Shown here: piece after piece, positions 1-8,600 of the stretch
How the letters are laid out: every line of letters begins with the position of its first letter
Position numbering within the stretch: the stretch's first letter is position 1
Source: Deltaproteobacteria bacterium
Lineage (GTDB): Bacteria; Myxococcota_A; UBA796; SXON01
Length of the DNA stretch: 64,000 bases
Direction: 5' to 3'
Assembly (NCBI GenBank): GCA_014191855.1
Contig: BJHF01000008.1
Coordinates: forward strand, 1-64,000
The notes under the pieces: model-generated
Seen by the model: the letters and a program-made list of their open reading frames with translations, nothing else
What the model was told of the DNA's origin: nothing
Database searches by the model: none
Translations under genes and position numbers: made by a program

Positions 1-313
1 GGGGGCCGGGCGCGTTGCGGCCGAGGCGCTCGCGCCCGCGATCGATGCGGGCACGACGCGCCCGCCGCCGGGCCCTCTCCCACCGGGATGGGCCGCGTTC
101 TTGACCGGCTCGGCCGCGTGCGGCGCCGAACCGGAAGCCATCGCCGCAATGATGGCCGCCCACCGAGCGGCGCTCCCCGTCGCGCTCGGCGCCGCGCTGG
201 TGCGTGTCGAACTTCTGACCGTGGCCGTCGCCAGCATCGGCGTGCTCGGCGTCGCGTTGAGTTTCTGGTTGCCGTACCTCGCGGCCCTCGGGAATATCGG
301 GGCGAACCCGTGA
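1..313 (+). CDS. Type II secretion / type IV pilus inner-membrane protein GspF-like, C-terminal fragment
   Basis: The reading frame is open from base 2 at the left edge and stops at 311-313, so only about 103 C-terminal residues are present. The end is hydrophobic (VELLTVAVASIGVLGVALSF, then WLPYLAAL), which fits the last transmembrane helix and short tail of GspF/PilC platform proteins. The stop overlaps the GTG start of a GspE-type ATPase. Prepilin-like genes follow, as expected for a pilus or secretion assembly operon. Assignment rests on the hydrophobic tail and the neighbours, because the diagnostic GspF repeats lie outside the window. Confidence 0.6.
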   Translation, partial: GAGRVAAEALAPAIDAGTTRPPPGPLPPGWAAFLTGSAACGAEPEAIAAMMAAHRAALPVALGAALVRVELLTVAVASIGVLGVALSFWLPYLAALGNIGANP

Positions 314-1461
314 GCCCGCGAGAAGGAGCCGAGCTCCGCAGCGGCGTGTTTCGCCGGGTGTTCGTACCGTTCGACGAGGTCGTTGACGCAGATGGGTTCG
401 GACCGGCACGACTGCGCGATGGCAGATGCATGCGGGTGCCGACGGAGGTACGCGTCGCGTTGCAGCAGGCGCTCTCGCCCCCAGCCGCCTCGGGTAACGC
501 CGCCGCCGACCTGCTTCGTCTGAGCGCCTACGTCTCCGAAGCGTGGTCTCCCACCCGCGCGGTCGGGTCGCTGCTGGCGATCGCTACCGCAGCCGGCGCG
601 TCAGACATCCACCTCGAGTCCAGCGTCGAGGGCACGACGGTGCGGCTCCGGTTGGACGGCGAGCTTTGCGCACGGGGTACGCTTCCGCCCGCCGGGGGCG
701 AGCGCCTGCTGGCTGCAGCCCGATTACTGGGGGGTTGCCTGCCCTATCGCCGAGACATTCCGCAGGAAGGTCGCATCTTCCGCGAGGGCGTGGCGGCCGA
801 CGTGCGGGTGGCGTTCCTCCCCACGGCGCTCGGCGAACGAGGTGTGTTTCGCCTGTTCGGGCGGCTCCTGGGACTCGCGGATCTTGGCTTCGACGCCAAC
901 AGCGAGCAAGCGCTGCGAGTCATGCTGGCGCGACCGTCTGGGCTGATGCTGGTGGCGGGGCCTTCGGGAGCCGGCAAGACGACGACGCTGTACGCGTGCC
1001 TCGGTCACCTTGCCGCCTCGCGCGGCGGCGCTCATCTGAGCATCGAGCACCCGGTGGAGCAGCGCCTCCGGCTGGCTGGAATTCCGGTGGATCAAGTAGA
1101 GCTGTGCCCCGAGCGGGGATTCACCGCGGAGGCGGCCCTGGTGGCGGCGCTCAGGCAGGACGTGGACGTGTTGGCCGTCGGTGAGGTCCGCACCGCGGGA
1201 GACGCGGCGCTGGCCGTTCAGGCCGCCCACACCGGTCGCCTCGTGCTCGCCGGCCTCCACGCCGGGGGGGCCGCGGAGGCCCTCCAGCGGCTGCTCGACC
1301 TCGGGGTCGCGGCGAGCGTGCTGCGCGATACGCCGGTGGCCGTGCTTCATCAACGGCTAATCTCCGGGCCCTGCGGGGACTGCTCCGGTTCAGGCTGCGC
1401 TGCGTGCGGCGGCAGCGGGCGGCGACGGCGCCCGGTTGTCACGACGTGGGTTGGCTCGTGA
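310..1461 (+). CDS. Short GspE/PilB-type secretion or pilus assembly ATPase
   Basis: This is a 383-residue cytoplasmic AAA-type ATPase that would power pilus or pseudopilus assembly. It has Walker A GPSGAGKT near residue 217, an Asp-box-like ASDIHLE near 100, Walker B region DVDVLAVGEVRTAGDAAL near 285, and His-box GLHAG. It ends in a CxxC-type zinc segment (CGDC and CAAC, about residues 354-370). The usual GEIRD reads GEVRT and STLHTN reads AGLHAG, so it is a divergent member. It is shorter than typical GspE (about 500-560 aa) and lacks most of the N-terminal domain. GTG at 310 was chosen because it overlaps the gspF stop (GTGA). The frame continues upstream to 88, but only in antisense-like Arg-rich sequence. 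Confidence 0.88.
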   Translation: MSPREGAELRSGVFRRVFVPFDEVVDADGFGPARLRDGRCMRVPTEVRVALQQALSPPAASGNAAADLLRLSAYVSEAWSPTRAVGSLLAIATAAGASDIHLESSVEGTTVRLRLDGELCARGTLPPAGGERLLAAARLLGGCLPYRRDIPQEGRIFREGVAADVRVAFLPTALGERGVFRLFGRLLGLADLGFDANSEQALRVMLARPSGLMLVAGPSGAGKTTTLYACLGHLAASRGGAHLSIEHPVEQRLRLAGIPVDQVELCPERGFTAEAALVAALRQDVDVLAVGEVRTAGDAALAVQAAHTGRLVLAGLHAGGAAEALQRLLDLGVAASVLRDTPVAVLHQRLISGPCGDCSGSGCAACGGSGRRRRPVVTTWVGS

Positions 1462-1823
1462 GCGGGGGCGTTGTGGCGCCGCGGAGGCAGGGGTCTAGCC
1501 TCGTGGAGCTGATGGTCGCCGTCGCGATCGTGGGGATCGTAGCCGGCCTCTCTGGAGTTTCGGTCGAGGGTTTCGGGGGGTACGCCTTGCGCCGGGAGCG
1601 GGCGCTCCTCCTCGCCGAGTACCATGCCACTCGCCTCGTGCAGGGCGAGGCGCTGGATGCGGCCGTCGAGGCGCGCCTTCGCGCCGAGCTGCCGAGCGCA
1701 GCGGTGGTCGTCACGGAGGACGCTCAGGGGGTGGCGCGTGTCGTCGTGGAGTGGGAAGGCGCCTTCGGGCGCCGAGAGTCTCGCTCGATCACGGTCTTTG
1801 CGCCCCGGGGAGGCGCTCCATGA
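1458..1823 (+). CDS. Prepilin-like pseudopilin (first of two)
   Basis: A 121-residue protein with a class III prepilin leader: short basic N-terminus, QGSSLVELMVAVAIVGI, cleavage expected after Gly, and Glu at +5 followed by a hydrophobic helix. This is the signature of GspG/H/I/J pseudopilins and type IV minor pilins, which are cleaved by PilD and assembled by the GspE/F pair upstream. The GTG start at 1458 overlaps the gspE stop by 4 bases, implying translational coupling. The mature part is short and is not similar enough to a named subunit to assign a letter. Confidence 0.78.
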   Translation: MSGGVVAPRRQGSSLVELMVAVAIVGIVAGLSGVSVEGFGGYALRRERALLLAEYHATRLVQGEALDAAVEARLRAELPSAAVVVTEDAQGVARVVVEWEGAFGRRESRSITVFAPRGGAP

Positions 1824-2263
1824 GCCCGGCGGGCCGAAAGGGCTTCACGCTGGTGGAGCTCGCCGTCGTGATCACCGTGCTGCTGGTGTTCGTCCCTGCC
1901 GTGTACGGGATGATCGGGCTGCGCGCGGAGGCGGCTGCGCGCCAGCGTTGGCAGATGGAGGTGGCCGAGGGCGCTCGCACCACCGCCGAGTGGATGGCGC
2001 TCGATGCCGCCGCGAGCGCCGCTGGGCCGCTGGGGGCCTGTCTCCCGCGGTACGCCGTGGATGGCGAGGGCCAGGAGCGCGTGCTGCTCCGCGAGCTTCC
2101 GCCCGGGTGCGGGGTCAGCCAGGCCGTTGCGCGGCAGGTGGAGGCCATCTCACCCGCTGCCGGCGGCGTCGAGGTCACGTTCGCGAAGGCGTTCCGGCCG
2201 GGGCGCACCGAACGGGTGACCGTTTTCTTCCCTTGGCCACTCCCGAACGGGGAGGGACGGTGA
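1820..2263 (+). CDS. Prepilin-like pseudopilin (second of two)
   Basis: A 147-residue protein beginning MSPAGRKGFTLVELAVVI, a textbook prepilin peptidase site (G followed by FTLVEL) and a hydrophobic stem. It contains two Cys (GACLPRY and PPGCGV) that could form a disulphide in the exported head. The ATG at 1820 overlaps the previous stop (ATGA). It could be a GspI/J- or PilE/PilV-like minor subunit. The exact subunit cannot be told from sequence alone. Confidence 0.8.
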   Translation: MSPAGRKGFTLVELAVVITVLLVFVPAVYGMIGLRAEAAARQRWQMEVAEGARTTAEWMALDAAASAAGPLGACLPRYAVDGEGQERVLLRELPPGCGVSQAVARQVEAISPAAGGVEVTFAKAFRPGRTERVTVFFPWPLPNGEGR

Positions 2264-2562
2264 TGCGCCGCGGGCACTCGATCCTGCTCGTGCTCCTCGC
2301 GCTCACCGCTGGGGTGGTGGGCTCGGCGTTGGTGCATCAGCGGGCGAGCTTCTCCATTCTTTCGACGCAAGCGGACGAGGTTCGGTCCACGGCGCTCTGG
2401 CTCGGCCGCTCGGCGCTCGTGAACGCGCCCGCGGGCGCCACCCGGGTGCCAACCGACGTTGGCGAAGCGGTGGTCGTGCGGTCGGGCGGCCGGGTGACCG
2501 TGGAATTGGCCGGCCACAGGGCGGAGCTCGATGGGGCGCCCTATCGCGAGCGGTATCGCTGA
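2263..2562 (+). CDS. Small membrane-anchored protein ending the pseudopilin operon (GspK/PilX-like?)
   Basis: This 99-residue protein starts MRRGHSILLVLLALTAGVVG. The basic N-terminus plus one hydrophobic helix, a Gly before HSILLVLL, and the lack of Glu at +5 recall GspK/PilX-type minor subunits, although it is far shorter than GspK. The head domain is about 70 residues with no recognised fold. ATG at 2263 was preferred over the in-frame GTG at 2260 because GGAGG lies 7 bases upstream of it. It overlaps the previous stop. Its role in pilus tip or assembly is inferred from position only. Confidence 0.6.
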   Translation: MRRGHSILLVLLALTAGVVGSALVHQRASFSILSTQADEVRSTALWLGRSALVNAPAGATRVPTDVGEAVVVRSGGRVTVELAGHRAELDGAPYRERYR

Positions 2563-2618
2563 GCCGACACTAGCCCGTAGCCCCGCGCCGCGAACCGCCC
2601 CGGCCCAGCCGCGAAAGT

Positions 2619-2662
2619 GCTCACAACCGCCGGGGGGAGCTCGCCCCTCGGGCTTTGTGAGC
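2619..2662. terminator. Hairpin between convergent genes (putative terminator)
   Basis: GCTCACAA (2619-2626) pairs exactly with TTGTGAGC (2655-2662). Inside, a further G/C stem (CCGGGGGG with CCCCTCGG, one G-U) continues the hairpin. There is no U-tract. It sits between the plus-strand pilin operon ending at 2562 and the minus-strand gene ending at 2893, so it could terminate either. Confidence 0.5.
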
Positions 2663-2689
2663 GTTGATCGGCGATGTCGCGACACAGAG

Positions 2690-2790
2690 GCGCGCGCGAG
2701 CTGTCAGGCGCCGTCTCCCCCGCGCCGTCAGGCGCCCTCCCGTAGCCCGGGCCGTCAGGCCCGTTAGCCCGTACCCCGTAGCCGCCCCCG
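2690..2790. repeat. Palindromic intergenic repeat, copy 1
   Basis: This stretch is built from GCGCCGTCAGGCGCC, CCCGTAGCCCGGG and GGCCGTCAGGCCCG, each locally palindromic. The same words recur at 48150-48260, 54250-54290 and 59226-59346. The rest of the 2563-2892 gap shows no plausible gene. It also carries a half copy of the GCGAACCG element at 2590-2597. Confidence 0.6.
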
Positions 2791-2892
2791 CCCCGCGACC
2801 ACCTCCCCAACCAGCGCCGCGATGCTCGGAGACGCCCCCTTGAAGCGGGGCGCGGGGGCCTACAGCATCGCCCAGCTACACCCGAATCAATC

Positions 2893-4467
2893 TCAAAGGG
2901 ACAACGGCACCGGCCGATAATCAAACGCTCCCGCCGGCACCGGCGCCCCGAACGTGCGAAGCTGCCCGGCCCGCGTGATCACTGCCGCGCCTTCCAGCAG
3001 GTTCAACGCGATCTGTCCGACCGTGCGCGCCTCGGGCGGCTCCAGGAAGCTGCCCTTCACCCAGTCGTTGAACGCGCCCATCGCGGGGCCGCACCAGAGC
3101 TGGAAGTCCATGACGCGGCTCGGATCGCCGTCGATCGCCCAGCGGCTCGCTTTCCCGAGGTACCATCGGAACACCAGGGCCATCCGGTGCTTGGGGTCCG
3201 TCTCGGCCTTGGCGAGCTGATGCGGGTCTCGGGCGGCGAAGAAGGCAGCGGTCTGCGCCCAGATCTCGTCGAGGGAGCCGTGAAACACCTCGCGCTCCAG
3301 CTTCACACGGTCCTCGGCGGGCAACGCCTCCAGCGAGGCGCAGCGGAGGTAGAGCTCGCGCAGCTTCAGCGCGCGGGCGGCGAACATCGTTCCCCGGCGA
3401 AGTACCTGAACTTCAACCCCCATCTCGAACATGTCGGCCGCGGGCGCCATCGCGACATCGGCGATCGCCGCCCGAGCCAGCATTGCTTTCGCCGCCGGGG
3501 CCACGCCCGCCTCGATGGCAGACTGGTTCACCGAGCCGGTGAGCACATAGGCGGCGCCCATCCCGAACGCTGCGGCCACGCTCATCGGCGTGCCGATGCC
3601 GCCCGCCGCGCCGACGCGAGGCACCCGCGCGTAGCCCTGCTCCCGCGCGATCGTACGTGCAAGCTCCACGATCACCGGGAACATCGCCACCAGCGGCTGG
3701 TTGTCCGTGTGACCGCCGCTGTCGGCTTCCACCGTTACATCGTCGGCGACGGGGATGTGGCGCGCGAGATCGGCCTCCATCGGGCTTAGTTTCCCTTCGC
3801 GCACGAGCGCATCGAGCATCGCGGCGGGCGCCGGCATCAGGTAGTGGCGCGCGACCTCCGGACGCGACACCTTTGCGACGATCCGGTTTCGCCGCACGAT
3901 CTCTCCGTTGGCGCCGCGGTGGAGCCCGGCGGCTGCGTAGCGCACGACGGGCTGGGTGATGCGCACAAAAGCGCTCGCCTCCACCGTGCGAACCCCCTTC
4001 GCGACCAGCAGATCGGCGACCGCCGCCTCCACGGCTGGCTCCTGCGGCGAGTGGATGAGGTTCACGCCGAAGGGCGCTTCGCCAAGTTCGGCCACCAGCC
4101 GGTCCACCGCCGTCGCGACACGATCGGGCAGCAGCCCCGCTGCCCCGAAGAAGCCAAGGCAGCCCGCACGCGAAGCCGCGATCACCACCTCCACGGTGGC
4201 GATGCCATTCGCCATCGCGCCGGTGCAATAGGCGAACCGCGTGCCGTGGTCCTCGCAAAACGAACGATCGCCGAGCCATTCGGGGTAGAGCGGCGGCAGC
4301 GTGCCAAGCCAGGCGCCCTGGGACGGGTCGGGGCTCGCGAAGCTCACGCCGATCCGCCCGGTCGCGGCCTGTTCGCCGGGATATAGCTCCCGAAGGACGT
4401 GCATCGGTTCGCGGATGCGGCCGCACGCGGCCGCGAGGGCTTCGGGGGAGAAGGTGGGGTCGGGCAT
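2893..4467 (-). CDS. PfaD-type enoyl reductase / 2-nitropropane-dioxygenase-like flavoprotein
   Basis: A 524-residue protein resembling PfaD, the FMN-dependent trans-acting enoyl reductase of polyunsaturated fatty acid and polyketide synthases. Supporting stretches are the N-terminal GAWLGTLPPLYPEWLGD, the TIM-barrel segments FGVNLIHSPQEP and TVEADSGGHTDNQP, the FMN-binding RVGAAGGIGTP and AYVLTGSVNQSAIEAG, and the C-terminal FQLWCGPAMGAFNDW. The length matches the family. ATG at 4467 was chosen over a GTG 3 codons upstream. No PKS/PUFA synthase genes (pfaA-C) lie in this window, so here it is an orphan. It may act in trans on a distant synthase. Confidence 0.85.
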   Translation of the reverse strand: MPDPTFSPEALAAACGRIREPMHVLRELYPGEQAATGRIGVSFASPDPSQGAWLGTLPPLYPEWLGDRSFCEDHGTRFAYCTGAMANGIATVEVVIAASRAGCLGFFGAAGLLPDRVATAVDRLVAELGEAPFGVNLIHSPQEPAVEAAVADLLVAKGVRTVEASAFVRITQPVVRYAAAGLHRGANGEIVRRNRIVAKVSRPEVARHYLMPAPAAMLDALVREGKLSPMEADLARHIPVADDVTVEADSGGHTDNQPLVAMFPVIVELARTIAREQGYARVPRVGAAGGIGTPMSVAAAFGMGAAYVLTGSVNQSAIEAGVAPAAKAMLARAAIADVAMAPAADMFEMGVEVQVLRRGTMFAARALKLRELYLRCASLEALPAEDRVKLEREVFHGSLDEIWAQTAAFFAARDPHQLAKAETDPKHRMALVFRWYLGKASRWAIDGDPSRVMDFQLWCGPAMGAFNDWVKGSFLEPPEARTVGQIALNLLEGAAVITRAGQLRTFGAPVPAGAFDYRPVPLSL

Positions 4468-4527
4468 GGGGTTCACGCGGCGCGTCTAGCCCGGTGAACC
4501 GGGCGAGGTGTCACGGCAAGGTCACGG

Positions 4528-5466
4528 TTGCGCGTGGCGGCGGCGTGCTACCTTGGGGCCGTGCTGCTGTTCTTGAGCCTTGCCCTCGCTGCTCCGGTCG
4601 CCGAGTGCACCCGGCCGTTCACTTCCTCGGAGCTGGGGGACGCCGCAGATCGCGCCGAAGCGGCCTTCGCGGAACAGGAGATGGACGGGTTCGTGGCCGC
4701 CACCGCAGACGTGCGCACGCGCTTGGAGTGCCTCTCCGATCCGCTCTCCCCGCTGGACGTGGTGCGGGTGCACCGCGTGATGGCGCTTGGGGCGTTCATC
4801 GCGCAGGACGAGGCGAAGATGCGCGCGTCGGTGGGCGCGATGGTGTTGGTGGACATCCAGGCGCGATTCCCCGAGAATGTGGTTCCGCCGGGCCACAAGC
4901 TGGACAAGCTGCTCGACGAGCTGGCGGGCGGGGCCCACACCACGGGCCTGCCGATCCGCCAGTTCAGCGACGGTTGGGTGGAGGTGAACGGCGCCTACGC
5001 CCCGACCGTCGATGTGGACCTCGCCGCCACGCTGCAGCGCCTCGACAACCAGGGAAAGGTGGTGGAAACCCGCTTCTGGTCGCCGGGCGCTTCGCTGGGC
5101 GACTGGGAGGGAACGGACGGCACGGTGGTTGCACCTCCGCCCAAGGCGCGCACGCGGCCGGGCCAGAAGGGCGTGGCACCGTTGCCGGTCGGCGCGAAGA
5201 AGCCGAACACGACGACCAGCCAGATCGCGAGGGAGGATGCCGCGGCTCGGCACGTTGCCTTCGGGATCAGCACCGGCGCAGCGCTGATCGCGAGCGGGGT
5301 GGTGTATGGCCTCGCGGCGGATGCGAAGACCCGCGCCCTGGACCCCGACGAGGCAGAAACCCAGGCCGAAGCCTATCGGGATCAGGCGAACGGGCTGACC
5401 TGGGGGTGGATCGGCGGCTCCGTGCTCAGCGCCGGGCTCGCGGCCACCCTGGTGGTGACCTGGTGA
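4528..5466 (+). CDS. Hypothetical exported protein with C-terminal membrane segments
   Basis: A 312-residue protein not recognised by family. The N-terminus (AVLLFLSLALAAPVAEC) looks like a cleavable signal peptide. The middle, about residues 30-130, is helical and acidic and may be TPR-like. It is followed by a conserved-looking segment DGWVEVNGAYAPTVDVDL and a basic linker. Two hydrophobic segments near the C-terminus (HVAFGISTGAALIASGVVYG and WGWIGGSVLSAGLAATLVV) suggest a membrane hairpin. The TTG at 4528 is the longest start. GTG at 4534 or 4561 would also leave a signal peptide. It stands alone on the plus strand, divergent from pfaD. Confidence 0.65.
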   Translation: MRVAAACYLGAVLLFLSLALAAPVAECTRPFTSSELGDAADRAEAAFAEQEMDGFVAATADVRTRLECLSDPLSPLDVVRVHRVMALGAFIAQDEAKMRASVGAMVLVDIQARFPENVVPPGHKLDKLLDELAGGAHTTGLPIRQFSDGWVEVNGAYAPTVDVDLAATLQRLDNQGKVVETRFWSPGASLGDWEGTDGTVVAPPPKARTRPGQKGVAPLPVGAKKPNTTTSQIAREDAAARHVAFGISTGAALIASGVVYGLAADAKTRALDPDEAETQAEAYRDQANGLTWGWIGGSVLSAGLAATLVVTW

Positions 5467-5605
5467 GCTGACCGGCCTCGCAGCCTCCGCGCCGGCCCCG
5501 TTGCGGCCCTCCTCTGCACCACATCTGCACAGGACGGACATCGTTTGACAGGCTATAACGAAGCCTGCCCACACGTCCGATCTGTCCCCGAAGACCGAGG
5601 CCTCC

Positions 5606-8600
5606 ATGACGCTCCCCGTTCGCCTGTACGCTCCCGGTATCCTCCTTTTGCTCGCGGCTTGCGGCGAGTATCCCTATGGGGTTGATTCGGAAGAGGGGCC
5701 CGTGGCGGCGGATCCGGGCACCGCGGCCAAGGTGATCGTGGCCTCGGCGGATGGCGATGGCGACGGGTACGACGCCAGCGCGGACTGCGACGACACGGAT
5801 GCATTGGTGCACCCGGGCGCCACCGAGTCCGACAACCTGACGGACGACGACTGCGACTACTACGTGGACGAGGACTTCGTCTCGGCCGGAGATCTCATCG
5901 TCACCGAGATCAACCGGTACTCGTTCATCGGCGGCGCGGGCGTGCAGAACAACGCCTCCTGGGTGGAGGTGTACAACGACAGCGACCGCACGGTGGACAT
6001 GTCGTATTGGACCATCGCCCGCGGCGTGAGCTCGGGTGAGCAGGTGGCGATCGATCCTGCGTCGGCGCCCATCCTCGCCCCGGGGGACTACGCCACCTTC
6101 TGCGATACCAACGACTATGAGGGTAGCTCCGTCGCGTATCCGCTGGCGTGTGACTACTATTGGGGCGACGAAACCCAGGTCGCAACGTACGCGGGCACAT
6201 ACCACAACAACGTGTGGTACATGCACCGCGATAGCGATGCCTTTGCCATGTACATCAATGGCAACCGCACCACGGGCACCCTGGTCGACAAGGTTTCGTA
6301 CTACTACAACGCCGTGAACGGCTACTGGCCGAAGCAGGTGCGCTTCTCCATCAGCCTCGATCCGATGTACTACGATGCCACGCTGAATGACAATCTGCAG
6401 GCGTGGTGCTCAACCAACGAGAACAGCGCCAATGTGGGCGTCGCCAGCTCCACTTGGCGGTGGTACGACGTTTCGGGTTCCGTGAAAGACGAATATGGCA
6501 CGCCTGGGTCGGTGAATTCCGACTGTCAGAACGATCCGGATCTCGACGCGGACGGCTACACCGGCGCCACCGACTGCGACGACGGGGATGCCACCGTGAA
6601 CCCGGGTGCCACCGAAGTTTGCGGGGATGGGATCGACAATGATTGTGATGGAAGTGTGGACAACTCGGGCGGCTTCGCCGATGCCGACGGGGATGGGTAT
6701 GGCGATCCCAACAGCCCCGGCGGTTGTTCAGGCTCCGGCACGTATGTCACGAACTCGGACGACTGCGATGACACCTCGGCAGCGGTGAGTCCGGCGGACA
6801 GCGAGGCCGACAACCAGGCGGATGATGATTGCGACGGCTGGGTAGATGAAGACTTCGTGGCTGTCGGCGATGTGGTGATCAACGAAGTGAATCGTCGATC
6901 CACCGTGGGCGGCACGTCCGTGGTGAACAACGCGAGCTGGGTGGAGCTGTACAACAACAGCACCCGCACGGTGGACTTGTCGAATTGGGGCATTGCCCGT
7001 GGCACGTCGGCCTCCGGAAATTTGATCTACATCGATCCGGCCTCGGCGCTCTCCGTCGCGCCGGGTGGGTACGTCGTGCTGTGTGACAGCAACGATTACG
7101 AGGGCTCCTCCGCCACCTATCCGCTGTCCTGCGACTACTACTGGGGCGATGAGTCGCAGAGCGCTGGCTATGTCGGCACCTACCACGACAACACCTTCGC
7201 CATCGCGCGGGACAGTGACACGTTCGACCTCATCCTGGGCGGCGATCGCACCACGGGCACCGAGATCGACGAGCTGGTGTACGTCGCGGGCTGGCCGAAC
7301 AAGGCGCGCTTTTCGATGGGGCTGGACCCTGGCCACCTCAGCTCGACGGACAACGACAGCGCTGCGGCTTGGTGTGTCACGAACGGCACCTCCGCGGGCG
7401 CCGGCACGGCGAGCAACACCTGGCGTTGGTATGACACCAGCGGCACCACGCAGGACGAATACGGCACCCCCGGCGCGGCGAACTTCAACTGCGCGAGCGA
7501 TGTGGACGCAGACGGAGTGACGGACACCACCGACTGCGACGACAACGATGCGACGGTGTACCCCGGCGCAACCGAAACCTGCGACGGGCTGGACAACGAT
7601 TGCGATGGCTCGATCGACGAAGGCCTCGGTGGAACCACCTACTACGCCGATTCGGACCTGGACACCTACGGCGACCCCAGCGCGACCGCCAGCGCCTGCG
7701 GCGGCGTTCCGGCCGGCTACGTGGCCGACAACACCGACTGCGATGACACCAGCGACACCGTGAACCCGGGCGAAGCTGAAGTTTGCGGCGATGGAATCGA
7801 CAACGACTGCGTAGATAACGACGTCGTGTGTGAGTTCTCGGGCAGCCAGGAGATCAAGGCCAGCTACGACTTCCGCGCCTACGGTACGGCCGCCAGCATG
7901 GCCGTGGGCACTGCGGTGTGCAACAACGGCGACTACAACGGAGACGGCTACGACGACGTCGTGGTCGGCCAGGGCTTCTACGACGGCGCGGCTACCGACA
8001 TGGGTCGCACCAACCTGTGGTACGGGCCGGTGGACACCTCCGACAGCCTGACGACCGCCGACTACACGATCGACGGGGATAGCTCCCGGAACAGCGACCA
8101 GTTCGGCTCCACCACCCGCTTCGCGGGAGACGTGGATGCGGATGGCAGCGACGACCTGCTCTCGGCGGCCTGGCGCTCCCACACCGATGATCGGGGTACG
8201 GCGTACCTCTTCCTCGGTGGCAACAGCTCCAGTTCCGTGTCGGGTGCAGACGCGAGCTTCACCACGACTGGCGCCACCAGCTACGTCGGCTTCTCGCTGG
8301 ATGGCGCAGAGGCGGATGGGGACACGCAGTCCGACATCCTCATCAGCGCCTACGGCTACTCCAGCGGCGTAGGCCTCGTGGCTTACTACGATGGCTCGAC
8401 CGTGAGCGGCGCGGAGGACCTCGCGACCAGCGCGACCGCGTTGATCACCAGCTCGACGGCCGGTGGAAACCTCGGGTACTCCGTGGCGATGGGCGATCTC
8501 GACAGCGACGGCATGGCCGACTTCATCCTCGGCGCGCCCTCGGCGTCGAGCGCCACCGCCACCGGCGCGGTGTACGTGTTCCTCGGCGGCGGCTCGCTCA

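Noticed and set aside
5545-5559. TTGACA followed by TATAAC as a promoter of the lipoprotein gene
   Set aside because: The two hexamers are only 3 bases apart, so they cannot form a -35/-10 pair.
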